Notes: generated by a model from the letters alone, not told the origin. Counted from the first letter of the stretch, positions 44,011 through 52,742 are shown. The stretch: DNA of 64,000 nt from Desulfobulbus elongatus DSM 2908 (GCF_000621145.1 NZ_JHZB01000004.1:62001-126000), one strand, 5' to 3'. Made by a program: numbers and translations.

Positions 44011-44190
44011 ATGACGTCTGCACCGACGACCATGCGCACCAAAAAACGAACGTTCGTCCCCCGCCGGACACCGCTCGTCCTTCTGCTGGTCTTTCTCCTG
44101 CTGCTGCTGGCCGGGATCGCCGTGAACGAACCGGCGCGGGTGCTGGAGCAGGCCCGCTCCGTCTGCCTGCCCTGCATCGGCATCGGCTGA
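44011..44190 (+). CDS. 59-residue single-pass membrane protein ending in a CxxC motif
   Basis: A short gene between parB and the polyferredoxin gene, starting ATG 44011 and ending two bases before the next start. The product has a basic N-terminus (MRTKKRTFVPRRTP), one strongly hydrophobic helix (LVLLLVFLLLLLAGIAV), then an extracytoplasmic tail of about 24 residues ending VCLPCIGIG. The basic residues before the helix predict an N-in topology, so the terminal CxxC would face the periplasm. Tight coupling to the downstream membrane iron-sulfur protein suggests a redox or assembly partner. I know no named family for it. Confidence 0.7.
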   Translation: MTSAPTTMRTKKRTFVPRRTPLVLLLVFLLLLLAGIAVNEPARVLEQARSVCLPCIGIG

Positions 44191-44192
44191 GC

Positions 44193-45083
44193 ATGGAACG
44201 GCTGCGCCTCTGGATTCAGGCCCTCTGGTTCTTTCTCAGCAACGGTTATTGGGCCTTTCCGGTGAGCGGCACCCTCTACCAGGGTCCGCTGAAAGTGCTC
44301 TGCTCGCCCGGCCTCAACTGTTATTCCTGCCCGGCCGCCACCACCTTCTGCCCGGTGGGCAGCCTGCAGCAACTGCTGTTGGGGGTGCGGCTTTCGCTCC
44401 AGAACGGGCAGGCGTATGTGGGCAGCTATGTCGTCGGCTGCATGGGGCTGCTCGGCACGGTCTTCGGCCGCCTGATCTGCGGCTGGGCCTGCCCCTTCGG
44501 TCTGGTCCAGGAGCTGCTCCACAGGATTCCCTCGCCAAAGGTGCCCATACCCAAAGGACTTGCCTGGGGCAAGCACCTAGTGCTGCTTTTTCTTGTCGTG
44601 CTGCTGCCGCTGACCGTGCTCGACGATTTCGGCCTGGGGCTACCCTGGTTCTGCAAATTCCTCTGCCCGGCCGGCACCTTGGAGGCCGGCCTGCCCATGC
44701 TGCTGCTGATGCCGGACCTGCGCCCGGCCGCGGGCATTCTCTATCTGTACAAGCTCAGTGTGCTGGCGCTGGTGCTCCTGTGGTCCGTCGCCTCTTTCCG
44801 TCCATTTTGCCGCACTCTCTGTCCCCTGGGCGCTTTTTACGGGCTGTTCAACCGGGTCAGCCTGATTCGGTTGAAATTTGATGCGGATAACTGTACAAAG
44901 TGTGGTGCCTGTCGCCGGATCTGTCCCGTGGACATCCGGGTTGACCGGTCGCCGAACAGCGGAGAATGCATCCGTTGTCTGCGCTGCTGCACCGAGGCCT
45001 GTCAATTCGATGCGCTTGCCGTGGAGATCGCGGGGCATGTCTGGCAGGCTAGGCCTGTCCCGCCCGAACAACCCGTGCGCTGA
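44193..45083 (+). CDS. Membrane-bound 4Fe-4S polyferredoxin (NapH/CcoG-like)
   Basis: A 296-residue integral membrane protein of the NapH-type family. Cysteine motifs in the membrane part (LCSPGLNCYSCPAATTFCP, LICGWACPFGLVQELL, FCKFLCPAGTLEAG, CRTLCPLGAFYGL) resemble the CxxxCP arrangement of NapH and RdxA/CcoG. Two C-terminal 4Fe-4S ferredoxin motifs follow (CTKCGACRRICPVD and CIRCLRCCTEACQ). Four or more hydrophobic segments lie in between. It probably moves electrons between the quinone pool and a periplasmic partner, perhaps the adjacent CxxC peptide; the partner is inference. It is cotranscribed with the preceding small gene and possibly with the SH3 gene. Confidence 0.88.
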   Translation: MERLRLWIQALWFFLSNGYWAFPVSGTLYQGPLKVLCSPGLNCYSCPAATTFCPVGSLQQLLLGVRLSLQNGQAYVGSYVVGCMGLLGTVFGRLICGWACPFGLVQELLHRIPSPKVPIPKGLAWGKHLVLLFLVVLLPLTVLDDFGLGLPWFCKFLCPAGTLEAGLPMLLLMPDLRPAAGILYLYKLSVLALVLLWSVASFRPFCRTLCPLGAFYGLFNRVSLIRLKFDADNCTKCGACRRICPVDIRVDRSPNSGECIRCLRCCTEACQFDALAVEIAGHVWQARPVPPEQPVR

Positions 45084-45092
45084 ACGGCTCTC

Positions 45093-45554
45093 ATGAACAC
45101 GCGACCCATCCTGTGGGCACCCCTCGTCGCCCTGCTGCTGGTCCGGACCACCATGGCCGCAGAAATGGTGGCCATTGCCGGCGATGACATCAACATGCGC
45201 TCCGGTCCGGGCACCGGTCACGAGATTGTGTGGAAGCTCGACGCCGGCTTTCCTCTGGAGGTGGTCGGCACCAAGGGGGAATGGCTCCAGGTCAGGGATT
45301 TCGAGGGCAGCAGCGGCTGGATACACAAAAAAACGACGCAGAAGAACGCGTTTGCGATCGTCAAGGTCAACAAGGGACGGGACGAGCAGATCAATGTCCG
45401 CAAGGAACCGAACCTGACCGCCGCCGATATTGTCGCCAAGGCCGGTTATGGAGTGGTGTTCAAGGTGCTGGAGAAAAAAGACGGCTGGGTCAGGGTCGAG
45501 CATGGCCGGGACGTGACCGGGTGGGTGGATGGCCGCCTGCTCTGGGGATTGTAA
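45093..45554 (+). CDS. Secreted protein with two bacterial SH3 domains
   Basis: A 153-residue exported protein. An N-terminal signal peptide (LWAPLVALLLVRTTMA) is followed by two SH3b repeats. The first contains DDINMRSGPGTGHEIVW and GEWLQVRDFEGSSGWIH; the second contains QINVRKEPNLTAADIV and GWVRVEHGRDVTGWVDG. Such domains bind peptidoglycan or act as periplasmic adaptors. It lies nine bases after the polyferredoxin gene and ends at a strong terminator, so the three genes from 44011 appear to form one unit, perhaps together with parAB. Confidence 0.85.
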   Translation: MNTRPILWAPLVALLLVRTTMAAEMVAIAGDDINMRSGPGTGHEIVWKLDAGFPLEVVGTKGEWLQVRDFEGSSGWIHKKTTQKNAFAIVKVNKGRDEQINVRKEPNLTAADIVAKAGYGVVFKVLEKKDGWVRVEHGRDVTGWVDGRLLWGL

Positions 45555-45596
45555 CGAGAACAGGGGGCACAGGAGCCTCATTTTTCCGCACACGAC

Positions 45597-45634
45597 GGAC
45601 GAACGCCTTTTCATTGACCGCGTTCGTCCTTTTT
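45597..45634 (+). terminator. Intrinsic terminator after the SH3 protein gene
   Basis: A 10-bp perfect stem (GGACGAACGC with its complement, 45597-45606 and 45620-45629) with a 13-nt loop is followed by five T residues. It separates the parAB-to-SH3 block from the biotin genes. Confidence 0.85.
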
Positions 45635-45707
45635 CGCTCCGCGCCGTTGCCGCTCTGTCGGGTTGCGAGGCTTTGCACATATGTACGACGTAACCCGATC
45701 ATTGCCC

Positions 45708-46475
45708 ATGATTCCCGATAAACGGCTCATCCGGCTCAGATTCGAGCAGGCCGCGGCCACGTATGAGCAGGAAGCCACGGTGCAGGCACGGGTGGCGACC
45801 CGGCTGCTCAATCTGCTCCGGGAGGCCGTCCCCGATCTTCGGCCGGCCGATGTCCTGGAAATCGGCTGCTGCACCGGGCTGCTGACCGAGAAGACGCTCT
45901 CCCGCTTTCCGGGGATCGATCATTTCACCCTCTGCGATCTGGTCGCCTCCTTCGAGCAACGGGTCTGCCGCCGCATCGGGATTCACGCCGACAAAATCAC
46001 CTTCCTGGCCGGCGACATCGAAACCCTGCCGCTTCCCGACCGGTACGACCTGGTGATCTCTTCTTCGACCCTGCATTGGGTTCATGACCTGCCCGCCCTG
46101 TGCGGCAAGTTCCATCGGCATCTCTACCCCGAAGGCGTGCTCGCCTTCTCGCTGTACGGCAAGGAAAACCTGCACGAGATCCGGGAGGTCACCGGCATGG
46201 GACTGGCCTACCGCACCCTGGCGCAGTTGCGGACCGTGCTCGGGGAACGGTTCCATATCCTGGCCGCCGAGGAGGCGCGGGAAACCCTGTGGTATCCGAC
46301 GCCGCTCGCGGTGCTCCAGCATCTCCGGGCTACCGGTGTCAACTCGATCGGCCAGCAGGCCTGGACCCGGCGCCAGGTTATGGACTTTGCCGCCAGCTAT
46401 CAGGAGCGGTTTGCCGGCGACCAGGGCGTCCGCCTCACCTACCATCCCATGTTCATCGTGGCGCGGCCCCGGTGA
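45708..46475 (+). CDS. bioC: Malonyl-ACP O-methyltransferase-like protein (BioC)
   Basis: SAM-dependent methyltransferase that masks the malonyl carboxyl to start pimelate synthesis for biotin. The 255-residue frame begins MIPDKRLIRLRFEQAAATYE, matching the BioC N-terminus. It has motif I in VLEIGCCTGLLTEK, an acidic LCDLVASF, and LVISSSTLHWVHDL, typical of BioC. The start is uncertain: ATGs at 45663 and 45681 are also in frame, and none has a strong ribosome binding site. Location directly before bioD supports the biotin assignment. Confidence 0.85.
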   Translation: MIPDKRLIRLRFEQAAATYEQEATVQARVATRLLNLLREAVPDLRPADVLEIGCCTGLLTEKTLSRFPGIDHFTLCDLVASFEQRVCRRIGIHADKITFLAGDIETLPLPDRYDLVISSSTLHWVHDLPALCGKFHRHLYPEGVLAFSLYGKENLHEIREVTGMGLAYRTLAQLRTVLGERFHILAAEEARETLWYPTPLAVLQHLRATGVNSIGQQAWTRRQVMDFAASYQERFAGDQGVRLTYHPMFIVARPR

Positions 46476-46519
46476 ATCCTCCGGGCCCCGTGCCGTCTGA
46501 ATTGCTGGAGGACATGACC

Positions 46520-47230
46520 ATGACACCGCATCGCGCTATCGCCGTGGCCGGCATCGACACCGATGTCGGCAAGTCCTATGCCACCGGGCTGCTGGCCCGC
46601 TATCTCGCCCAGCAGGGTCACGCGGTCACCACCCTGAAACTGGTCCAGACGGGTTGTCAGGAGATCTCGGACGACATCAAGCTGCATCGCCGCCTGATGG
46701 GGCAGCCGCTCTCCGAATTCGACCGCAACGGCACCACCTGTCCCTATCTCTTTCCGTTTCCGGCCTCGCCACGGCTGGCGGCGCGCATGGCTGGCACCAC
46801 CATCGAAACATCGGTGCTGGACCAGGCCATGGCCACCCTGCTGCTCCATTTCGACTGGCTTCTGGTGGAAGGGGCGGGCGGGCTGCTGGTGCCGCTCAAC
46901 GCGCAATGGCGGCTGCTCGATTACTATGCCGCCCGCCGGCTGCCTCTGGTGCTGGTCACCTCGCCGCGCCTGGGCTCGATCAACCACACCCGCCTCAGCC
47001 TGGAGGCAATCAAGGCCCGGGGCATCCCGCTGCTCGGCATGGTCTACAACCTCTTCGGCGAGCATCCTTGGGAAATCGTCCAGGATACTCTCCAGGAATG
47101 TCGGCAGGCCCTGGCCGATTACGGTTATGCCGAGACGATCGTGCTCGTTTCCGACACCAGGGAAAGCATGACCGCCGCCTGGGCACCGTTGCTGGCGGCC
47201 ATGGCGCAATTCCCCGCACCGCTCGTCTGA
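46520..47230 (+). CDS. bioD: Dethiobiotin synthetase
   Basis: ATP-dependent ligase that closes the ureido ring to form dethiobiotin. The 236-residue protein has the P-loop AVAGIDTDVGKSYATGLLA, TTLKLVQTGCQE in the substrate region and WLLVEGAGGLLVPLN, the BioD signature. ATG 46520 follows GGAGG with 8-base spacing; the in-frame ATG at 46514 is too close to it. It pairs with bioC; bioA, bioF and bioB are not in the window. Confidence 0.93.
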   Translation: MTPHRAIAVAGIDTDVGKSYATGLLARYLAQQGHAVTTLKLVQTGCQEISDDIKLHRRLMGQPLSEFDRNGTTCPYLFPFPASPRLAARMAGTTIETSVLDQAMATLLLHFDWLLVEGAGGLLVPLNAQWRLLDYYAARRLPLVLVTSPRLGSINHTRLSLEAIKARGIPLLGMVYNLFGEHPWEIVQDTLQECRQALADYGYAETIVLVSDTRESMTAAWAPLLAAMAQFPAPLV

Positions 47231-47864
47231 GCTGCCGCCCGCCGGGCGCTTTTTGCGCCCAACTTCCTGCAACCGCAGCCATAGTCCTTGTGTACCGGCG
47301 CAATACGCCCGTGCCGGACTTCCCGTCTTTTTCTTCCTGTTGCTGATGGCATCGCACCTCGCCCGGACGGCCTTGCTGGCCCCCTTGCCCGCCTGATCTC
47401 TCGCTACGCCAACCGGAAAGAAGTCGGCATGGGGCGTTGATCGGGCTGGGGCCGTTTATGTATTGTGCAAACTGTTCAATTGACAAGGACGTTTTGCGCG
47501 GTTCGACAGAGGCTCCTGACTCGGACCAGCGCTGCCATTGCCGAGGCGTTTCCATGTTTTTGGCAAGGTTGCCCAAGGGATAGGGAACGAAACGGCCGGT
47601 AGTCTCCTGTTCTTGCACCAGAAACGGTCCAGGTGCGGCTCGTTCTGTCAAATTGTGCAATTTGTGCAAAATAAGAAAAAAGTTGCGCAGGTTGTGTTTC
47701 TCCTCTACAGAAAGCCATGCTATCCGGTTGCGAGCAAGTTGGTCAGTAAAAGAGAGAGATAGGATCTAAACAAGGAACCCCGCCCGGCGTGGCCGCGGGA
47801 GGACAGCGCTTGGCCGGCTTGTGCAACCTTCGGGAGATTCAACACTCTGAACAAGGAGGACTGT
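47231..47864. promoter_or_regulatory. 634-bp regulatory gap upstream of the Hdr/Mvh operon
   Basis: The longest gene-free stretch of the window. Four copies of TTGTGCAA occur at 47463-47470, 47653-47660, 47662-47669 and 47819-47826, and one inverted copy with a single mismatch at 47613-47620. Two copies are direct repeats with a 9-bp step. An AT-rich block follows (47640-47690). A TTGACA lies at 47480-47485 but no matching -10 was found. AAGGAGG precedes the hdrA ATG. I see no small ORF with a good ribosome binding site. Confidence 0.6.
47236..47260 (+). terminator. Probable terminator after bioD
   Basis: A short CGCCC/GGGCG stem (47236-47240 with 47244-47248) is followed by CTTTTT, and an alternative GGGCGC-TTTTT-GCGCCC stem-loop overlaps it (47244-47260), just after the bioD stop. 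Confidence 0.5.
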
Positions 47865-49874
47865 ATGGCGAAGGTCGGTGTGTATGTCTGTCACTGCGGT
47901 TCAAACATTGCCGGCGTCATCGACGTGGCTGCGGTCCGCGACTTCGCGGAGACGCTGCCGGATGTGGTGGTCGCCCGCAAGGATCTGTTCATGTGCTCGG
48001 ATTCGGGCCAGGAGATGGTCAAGCAGGACATCCGCGATGGCCTGGTCGACCGGGTGGTGGTGGCGGCCTGCACGCCGCGCACCCACGAGCCCATTTTCCG
48101 GGCCGCCATCGAGAAGGCGGGGCTGAACAAGTACCTGTTCGAGATGGCCAACATCCGCGACCAGGACAGTTGGGTCCATGCCCATGACCACGAGGGCGCC
48201 ACCGAAAAAGCGAAGAAGATCGTGGCCTCGGCGGTGGCCAAGGCCCGCAACCTCGAACCCCTGGAAGACAAGTTCGTGCCGGTCACCGATGCGGCCCTGG
48301 TCATCGGCGGCGGTATCGGCGGCATCAGCGCCGCCCTGGAACTGGCCAACATGGGCCACAAGACCTATCTGGTGGAGAAGCGTCCTTCCATCGGTGGGGT
48401 CATGGCCCAACTGGACAAGACCTTCCCCACCAACGACTGCTCGGCCTGCATCCTCACCCCGATGATGGTCGAGGCCTACAACCATCCCAATATCGAGACC
48501 CTGACCTACTCGGAAGTGGACGACGTCAGCGGCTACATCGGCAATTTCACGGTCAAGATCAGGCAGAAACAGACCTATGTCGACTGGTCCCGCTGCACCG
48601 GCTGCGGCGATTGCGCCAGCAAGTGCCCCTCCAAGACCCCCGACGAGTTCAACATGGGCCTGTCCGACCGGCGCGCCGCCTACATCATGTTTCCCCAGGC
48701 CGTGCCCAAGAAGGCGGTGGTCGACATCGAGCACTGCCTGCACTGCGCCGGCCGGGAAATCGGCACCCTGCCCAAGATCAACGAAAAGACGGGCCGTCCC
48801 ATCCTCGCCCCCTGCGAGCGGGCCTGTCCGGCCGAGGCCATCAACCGATCCGTGGCCTACGACCCGGCCGGCGCGATCAAGGAAGTGGAAGTCGGCTCGA
48901 TCATCGTGGCCACCGGCTACCAGGTCATGGACAAGGGCTGGTTCAAGGAGATGGCCCCGGATTCGCCCAACGTGATCACCGCCCTGCAACTGGAGCGGAT
49001 CATCTCGGCCACCGGCCCCACCGAAGGCAAGCTGCTGCGGCCCTCGGACAAGGAAAAGCCCCACACCATCACCTTCGTCTCCTGCATGGGCTCGCGGGAC
49101 GAACATTTCCACACCTACTGTTCGCGTTTCTGCTGCATGTACATGATCAAGCAGGCCCGGCTGATCAAGGAGAAGTATCCGGACATCACTATCAACATGC
49201 ACTTCATCGACGTCCGTTCGGCCGGCAAGGGCTACGACGAGTACTACACCGGCGCCCGTAAGATGGGGATCAACATCTTCAAGGGCAAGGTGGGCGGTCT
49301 GGAAATGCTGCCGGACGACCGGCTGCGAGTGCTGGCCTACGACATGGAAGCTGCCACCGGCATCGAATACGAGTCGGACTTGGTGGTCCTGGCCACCGCG
49401 GTCGAACTGCCGCAGGACGCCACCGCGCTCGCTCAGAAGTTGGGTTTGCAATTCTGCGGCTCCAACTTCTTCCGCGAACTGCATCCGAAACTGGGACCGG
49501 TGGAGACAGCCACCGAGGGCCTGTTCCTGGCCGGCTGCTGTCAGGGACCCAAGGACATCCCGGACACCGTGGCCCAGGCCAAGGGCGCCGCGGCCGCGGC
49601 CGCCGTGCCGCTGGCCCAGGGCAAGGTCAGGATCGAGCCGATCATCTCCGAGGTCCACGCCGAGACGTGCAGCGGCTGCGGCATCTGCATCCCGCTCTGT
49701 CCGTACCACGCCATCAGCATAACCACCTATGCCGACCGGCCCAGGGCGCAGATCGAGATGTCGGCCTGCAAGGGCTGCGGTGTCTGCACCTCGGCCTGTC
49801 CGTCGGGGGCCATTGTCCTCCACGGTTACGATGAATCGCAGATCTTCGCCCAGATCGAGGCGCTGACAGCCTAA
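47865..49874 (+). CDS. hdrA: CoB-CoM heterodisulfide reductase subunit A homologue
   Basis: Flavin-bearing iron-sulfur subunit expected to carry out electron bifurcation in Hdr-Mvh complexes. The 669-residue protein has the N-terminal YVCHCGSN motif, a Rossmann FAD site VIGGGIGGISAALELANMG and TNDCSACILTPMM. Four-cysteine cluster motifs follow (RCTGCGDCASKCP, and the variant HCLHCAGRE...CERACPAEAI). Two C-terminal ferredoxin sites are present (CSGCGICIPLCPYHAI and CKGCGVCTSACPSGAI). All are intact. It opens a six-gene operon with hdrC, hdrB, mvhD, mvhG and mvhA. In sulfate reducers the complex would couple H2 oxidation to ferredoxin and an unidentified disulfide, since coenzyme M and B are absent. 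Confidence 0.96.
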   Translation: MAKVGVYVCHCGSNIAGVIDVAAVRDFAETLPDVVVARKDLFMCSDSGQEMVKQDIRDGLVDRVVVAACTPRTHEPIFRAAIEKAGLNKYLFEMANIRDQDSWVHAHDHEGATEKAKKIVASAVAKARNLEPLEDKFVPVTDAALVIGGGIGGISAALELANMGHKTYLVEKRPSIGGVMAQLDKTFPTNDCSACILTPMMVEAYNHPNIETLTYSEVDDVSGYIGNFTVKIRQKQTYVDWSRCTGCGDCASKCPSKTPDEFNMGLSDRRAAYIMFPQAVPKKAVVDIEHCLHCAGREIGTLPKINEKTGRPILAPCERACPAEAINRSVAYDPAGAIKEVEVGSIIVATGYQVMDKGWFKEMAPDSPNVITALQLERIISATGPTEGKLLRPSDKEKPHTITFVSCMGSRDEHFHTYCSRFCCMYMIKQARLIKEKYPDITINMHFIDVRSAGKGYDEYYTGARKMGINIFKGKVGGLEMLPDDRLRVLAYDMEAATGIEYESDLVVLATAVELPQDATALAQKLGLQFCGSNFFRELHPKLGPVETATEGLFLAGCCQGPKDIPDTVAQAKGAAAAAAVPLAQGKVRIEPIISEVHAETCSGCGICIPLCPYHAISITTYADRPRAQIEMSACKGCGVCTSACPSGAIVLHGYDESQIFAQIEALTA

Positions 49875-49886
49875 GGAGAAGCCACC

Positions 49887-50390
49887 ATGCGCATCATTCA
49901 AGACAAAATCAATGAAGCCGTCTCCACCATCATGGCCTACGGTGGCCACGGCATCCGCAATTGTGTCCAGTGCGGCGCCTGTTCGGCGGTCTGTCCCGGC
50001 GTCCGTGCCGGTTTTCCGCTGCTCTGCCGCAACCTGATCCGCCACCTGCTCAACGGGGAACTGGAGGAAATCATCGAAGATGCGTCGAGTTGGGGCTGCC
50101 AGGCCTGCAACCGCTGCACCGAGGTCTGTCCGCAGGGCGTGCGGCCGCAGGAGGTGGTGTTCGCCTTCCGCCGCTACCAGGCCAACCAGCTGGCCTTCTC
50201 CACCTCGTCGGTCACCAGCCAGATGAACCTGTTCGAGACCGGCCATGCCGTCTACACCGACCCCACGGAGGCGAGGAAAAAGGTCGGGCTGCCGGAGAAA
50301 ACGCCGACCTCGGCCTTCGACGACCAGGCCAAGCAGGAAATCCAGACCCTGATCAACAACAGCCCCATGGGCGAGTTGGGACTTTTTTAA
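49887..50390 (+). CDS. hdrC: Heterodisulfide reductase subunit C homologue
   Basis: Small iron-sulfur subunit that passes electrons from HdrA to HdrB. The 167-residue protein carries two 4Fe-4S motifs, CVQCGACSAVCPG near residue 26 and CQACNRCTEVCPQGVRPQE near residue 71. No membrane segment is present, in line with the cytoplasmic HdrABC form. AAGGAGAAGCC precedes the ATG, 12 bp after hdrA. Confidence 0.95.
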   Translation: MRIIQDKINEAVSTIMAYGGHGIRNCVQCGACSAVCPGVRAGFPLLCRNLIRHLLNGELEEIIEDASSWGCQACNRCTEVCPQGVRPQEVVFAFRRYQANQLAFSTSSVTSQMNLFETGHAVYTDPTEARKKVGLPEKTPTSAFDDQAKQEIQTLINNSPMGELGLF

Positions 50391-50405
50391 GGTGAGGTGC
50401 CATTC

Positions 50406-51323
50406 ATGGAAAAAATAGGTTTATATCTCGGATGCAACATTCCGCTCAAGGCTCCGGACATCGAACAGTCGTTCCGCAAGGTCTTTCCGGCCCTGGGCAT
50501 CGAACCGGTGGACCTGCAGGGTGCGTCCTGCTGTCCGGCCTGGGGCACGGCCCCGTCGTTCGACCTCAACACCTGGTGCGCCCTGTCCAGCCGCAACCTC
50601 ACCATCGCCGAGGCGCAGGGCGTGGACATCATGACCGGCTGCAACTCCTGCTTCGGCGTCCTGTCCGAGGCCAAACACTTCATGGAGGACAAGGACCGGC
50701 GCAAGGCGGTCAACCAGAGCCTCGCGGCAATCAACCGTGAATACAGGGGAACGGCGGACGTCTACCATGTCGCCCATGTCCTCCATCGCAAGGTGGGTGC
50801 CGAAAAGATCCGGGAAAAACTGAAATATTCCCTCGACGCCCTCAAGATCGCGGTGCAGACCGGCTGCCACGCCCTCTGGCCCACCGACGTCTACAAGGTC
50901 ACCGAGAACAACCCGTACTATCCCACCATGCTCCGCGAGCTGTGCGAGGCCACCGGGGCGACGGTGCCCCATTACTCCCGCCTGGAAGGCTGTTGCGGCA
51001 TGGGCGGCATGCGCTCCACCGACGCGGAGAAATCGCTCAAGCTGTTCCGGGAGAAACTGCTCTCGATCAAGGAGGAGACCGATGCCGACATGATCGTCAC
51101 CACCTGCTCCTCCTGCTTCCTCCAGTTCGACATGTCCCAGCCGATCCTCAAGGAGCGCGGCCTGATCGATTTCGACCCGATCCCGGCCTTCTACTATACC
51201 CAGCTGCTCGCCCTGGCCATGGGCTTCAATCCTGGCCAGGTGGCCGCAATCTCGCAGATCGACCGCGGGCCGATCATCGGCGAAATCCAAAGCGAAAAAC
51301 GTCTGATCAAGGAGGTGGCCTGA
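50406..51323 (+). CDS. hdrB: Heterodisulfide reductase subunit B homologue
   Basis: Catalytic subunit with two non-cubane 4Fe-4S clusters that reduce the disulfide. The 305-residue protein begins MEKIGLYLGCNIPLK and has both CCG domains: GASCCPAWG with GCNSCFG, and EGCCGMGGMR with TTCSSCFLQFD. These match the CX31-38CCX33-34CXXC pattern of the family. ATG 50406 is preferred over an in-frame GTG at 50397, which lies inside the GAGGTG ribosome binding site. Its stop overlaps the mvhD start by one base. Confidence 0.95.
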   Translation: MEKIGLYLGCNIPLKAPDIEQSFRKVFPALGIEPVDLQGASCCPAWGTAPSFDLNTWCALSSRNLTIAEAQGVDIMTGCNSCFGVLSEAKHFMEDKDRRKAVNQSLAAINREYRGTADVYHVAHVLHRKVGAEKIREKLKYSLDALKIAVQTGCHALWPTDVYKVTENNPYYPTMLRELCEATGATVPHYSRLEGCCGMGGMRSTDAEKSLKLFREKLLSIKEETDADMIVTTCSSCFLQFDMSQPILKERGLIDFDPIPAFYYTQLLALAMGFNPGQVAAISQIDRGPIIGEIQSEKRLIKEVA

Positions 51324-51748
51324 TGTCCTTCACACCCAATATCGTCGGCTTTGCCTGTCAGTGGTGCACCTATGCCGGCGCCGATCTCGCCGGCAACCTG
51401 CGCGCCAAATACCCGCCCTCGATCAAGCTGATCAAGGTGCCCTGCTCCGGCCGGGTCGAGCCGGAATACATCATGGAGGCCTTTGCCAACGGCGCCGACG
51501 GCGTCCTGGTCGGCGGCTGCCATTTCGGCGATTGCCACTACAAGAGCGGCAACTACAAGACCGCCAACCGGATGAAAATCCTGTCGCAACTGCTGGAGGA
51601 TTCCGGCTTCGACCGCAACCGCTTCCGCCTGGAATGGATCTCCGGCGCCGAGGGCTACCGGTTCGCCGAGGTGGTCGATGCCTTCACCAAAGAGTTGCAG
51701 GAACTGGGTCCCAACCCGCTCAAAGGAGGAAACGGTCATGGCAGATAA
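51323..51748 (+). CDS. mvhD: Hydrogenase-associated iron-sulfur protein MvhD
   Basis: The 2Fe-2S protein that connects the hydrogenase to HdrA. The 141-residue product begins MSFTPNIVGFACQWCTYAGA and contains CSGRVEPEYI and VGGCHFGDCHYKSGN, supplying the conserved cysteines of MvhD. All cysteines are encoded by TGC or TGT; no selenocysteine TGA is present. GGAGG precedes the ATG. It overlaps hdrB by one base and mvhG by eleven bases. Confidence 0.95.
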   Translation: MSFTPNIVGFACQWCTYAGADLAGNLRAKYPPSIKLIKVPCSGRVEPEYIMEAFANGADGVLVGGCHFGDCHYKSGNYKTANRMKILSQLLEDSGFDRNRFRLEWISGAEGYRFAEVVDAFTKELQELGPNPLKGGNGHGR

Positions 51749-52742
51749 ACTGAAAACCGCCTTCCTGCTCGCCGGCGGCTGCGCCGGTTGCGAGATGAGC
51801 GTCGTCGACCTCTCCGAGGCCCTGGTCGACGCCCTGGGTTCGCTGGAAATCGTCTTTTGGGCTCCGACCGTGGCCGACGTCAAGTACAAGGACCTGGAGG
51901 ACATGCCCGACAAGTTCATCGACCTGGCCTTTGTCGACGGCATGATCCGCAACAGCGAGAACCTGCACACGGTCAAGGTGCTGCGCCAGAAGTCGAAGGT
52001 GCTGGTGGCCTTCGGCGCCTGCGCCTCCCTGGGCGGCATCGCCGCCATGGGCGACCTGCACACCAAGGAGGAACTGTTCCGGCAGGCCTACAAGACCTCG
52101 TTTTCCACCGACAATCCCGACGGTGTCTATCCCACCCCGGAATACCTGCTCGACGGCAAGTACAACCTGACCATCCCCACCTTCCTCGACAACTGCTCGA
52201 CCATCGACCAGGTGGTGGGCGTGGATTACTACGTCGGCGGCTGTCCGCCCCATCCCTCCTTTGTCGGCCATCTGGTCGGCGCCATCCTCTCCGGCAAGCT
52301 GCCGCCGGCGGGGTCCTGGCTGACCGGCGGCAAGGCGGTGTGCGACGCCTGCAAGCGCAATCCGGCGATAACCGGCCAGGAACGGCTGCCGGTGGGCGAG
52401 ATCAAGCGGACCGTCGACGACCGGCCCGATCCGGACAAGTGCCTGCTCCAGCAGGGCTACATGTGCTTCGGCCCGGTGACCCAGGGCGACTGCGGCGGCT
52501 CCTGCCTCAACGTCAACATCCCCTGCCGCGGCTGCGGCGGCCCGATCCCCGGCATCAAGGATTTCGGCGCCCGCTGCGTCTCCATGCTCGCCTCGAGCAT
52601 GGCGGACGAGGAGGTGGCGGCCCAGTTCATCGAGAAATACAACAACATGGCCAAGCTGGTCTACCGCTACAGCCACACGGTCTCGAAGCTCAACCACCGC
52701 ATCGCCGAACACAAGGAGGCTGGAGCACGTCAGGATGTCTGA
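51738..52742 (+). CDS. mvhG: [NiFe] hydrogenase small subunit MvhG
   Basis: Electron-transfer subunit of the group 3c hydrogenase. The 334-residue protein begins MADKLKTAFLLAGGCAGCEM, with the proximal-cluster cysteines, then VAFGACASLGG and YVGGCPPHPSFVGH. A C-terminal cysteine-rich region (CDACKRNPAITG, KCLLQQGYMCFGPVTQGDCG, CLNVNIPCRGCGGP) supplies medial and distal clusters. There is no twin-arginine signal, so the enzyme is cytoplasmic. AAAGGAGGAAACGG precedes the ATG. Confidence 0.95.
   Translation: MADKLKTAFLLAGGCAGCEMSVVDLSEALVDALGSLEIVFWAPTVADVKYKDLEDMPDKFIDLAFVDGMIRNSENLHTVKVLRQKSKVLVAFGACASLGGIAAMGDLHTKEELFRQAYKTSFSTDNPDGVYPTPEYLLDGKYNLTIPTFLDNCSTIDQVVGVDYYVGGCPPHPSFVGHLVGAILSGKLPPAGSWLTGGKAVCDACKRNPAITGQERLPVGEIKRTVDDRPDPDKCLLQQGYMCFGPVTQGDCGGSCLNVNIPCRGCGGPIPGIKDFGARCVSMLASSMADEEVAAQFIEKYNNMAKLVYRYSHTVSKLNHRIAEHKEAGARQDV

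Noticed and set aside
47480-47508. Sigma-70 promoter with TTGACA at 47480
   Set aside because: No acceptable -10 hexamer 16-18 bp downstream.
47801-47830. Sigma-54 promoter (TGGCC...TGCAA) before hdrA
   Set aside because: GG and GC are 9 rather than 10 bases apart and the flanking bases do not fit.
51323-51748. Selenocysteine in MvhD or other Hdr/Mvh subunits
   Set aside because: All frames are continuous with TGC or TGT cysteines; no in-frame TGA or SECIS-like element is needed.
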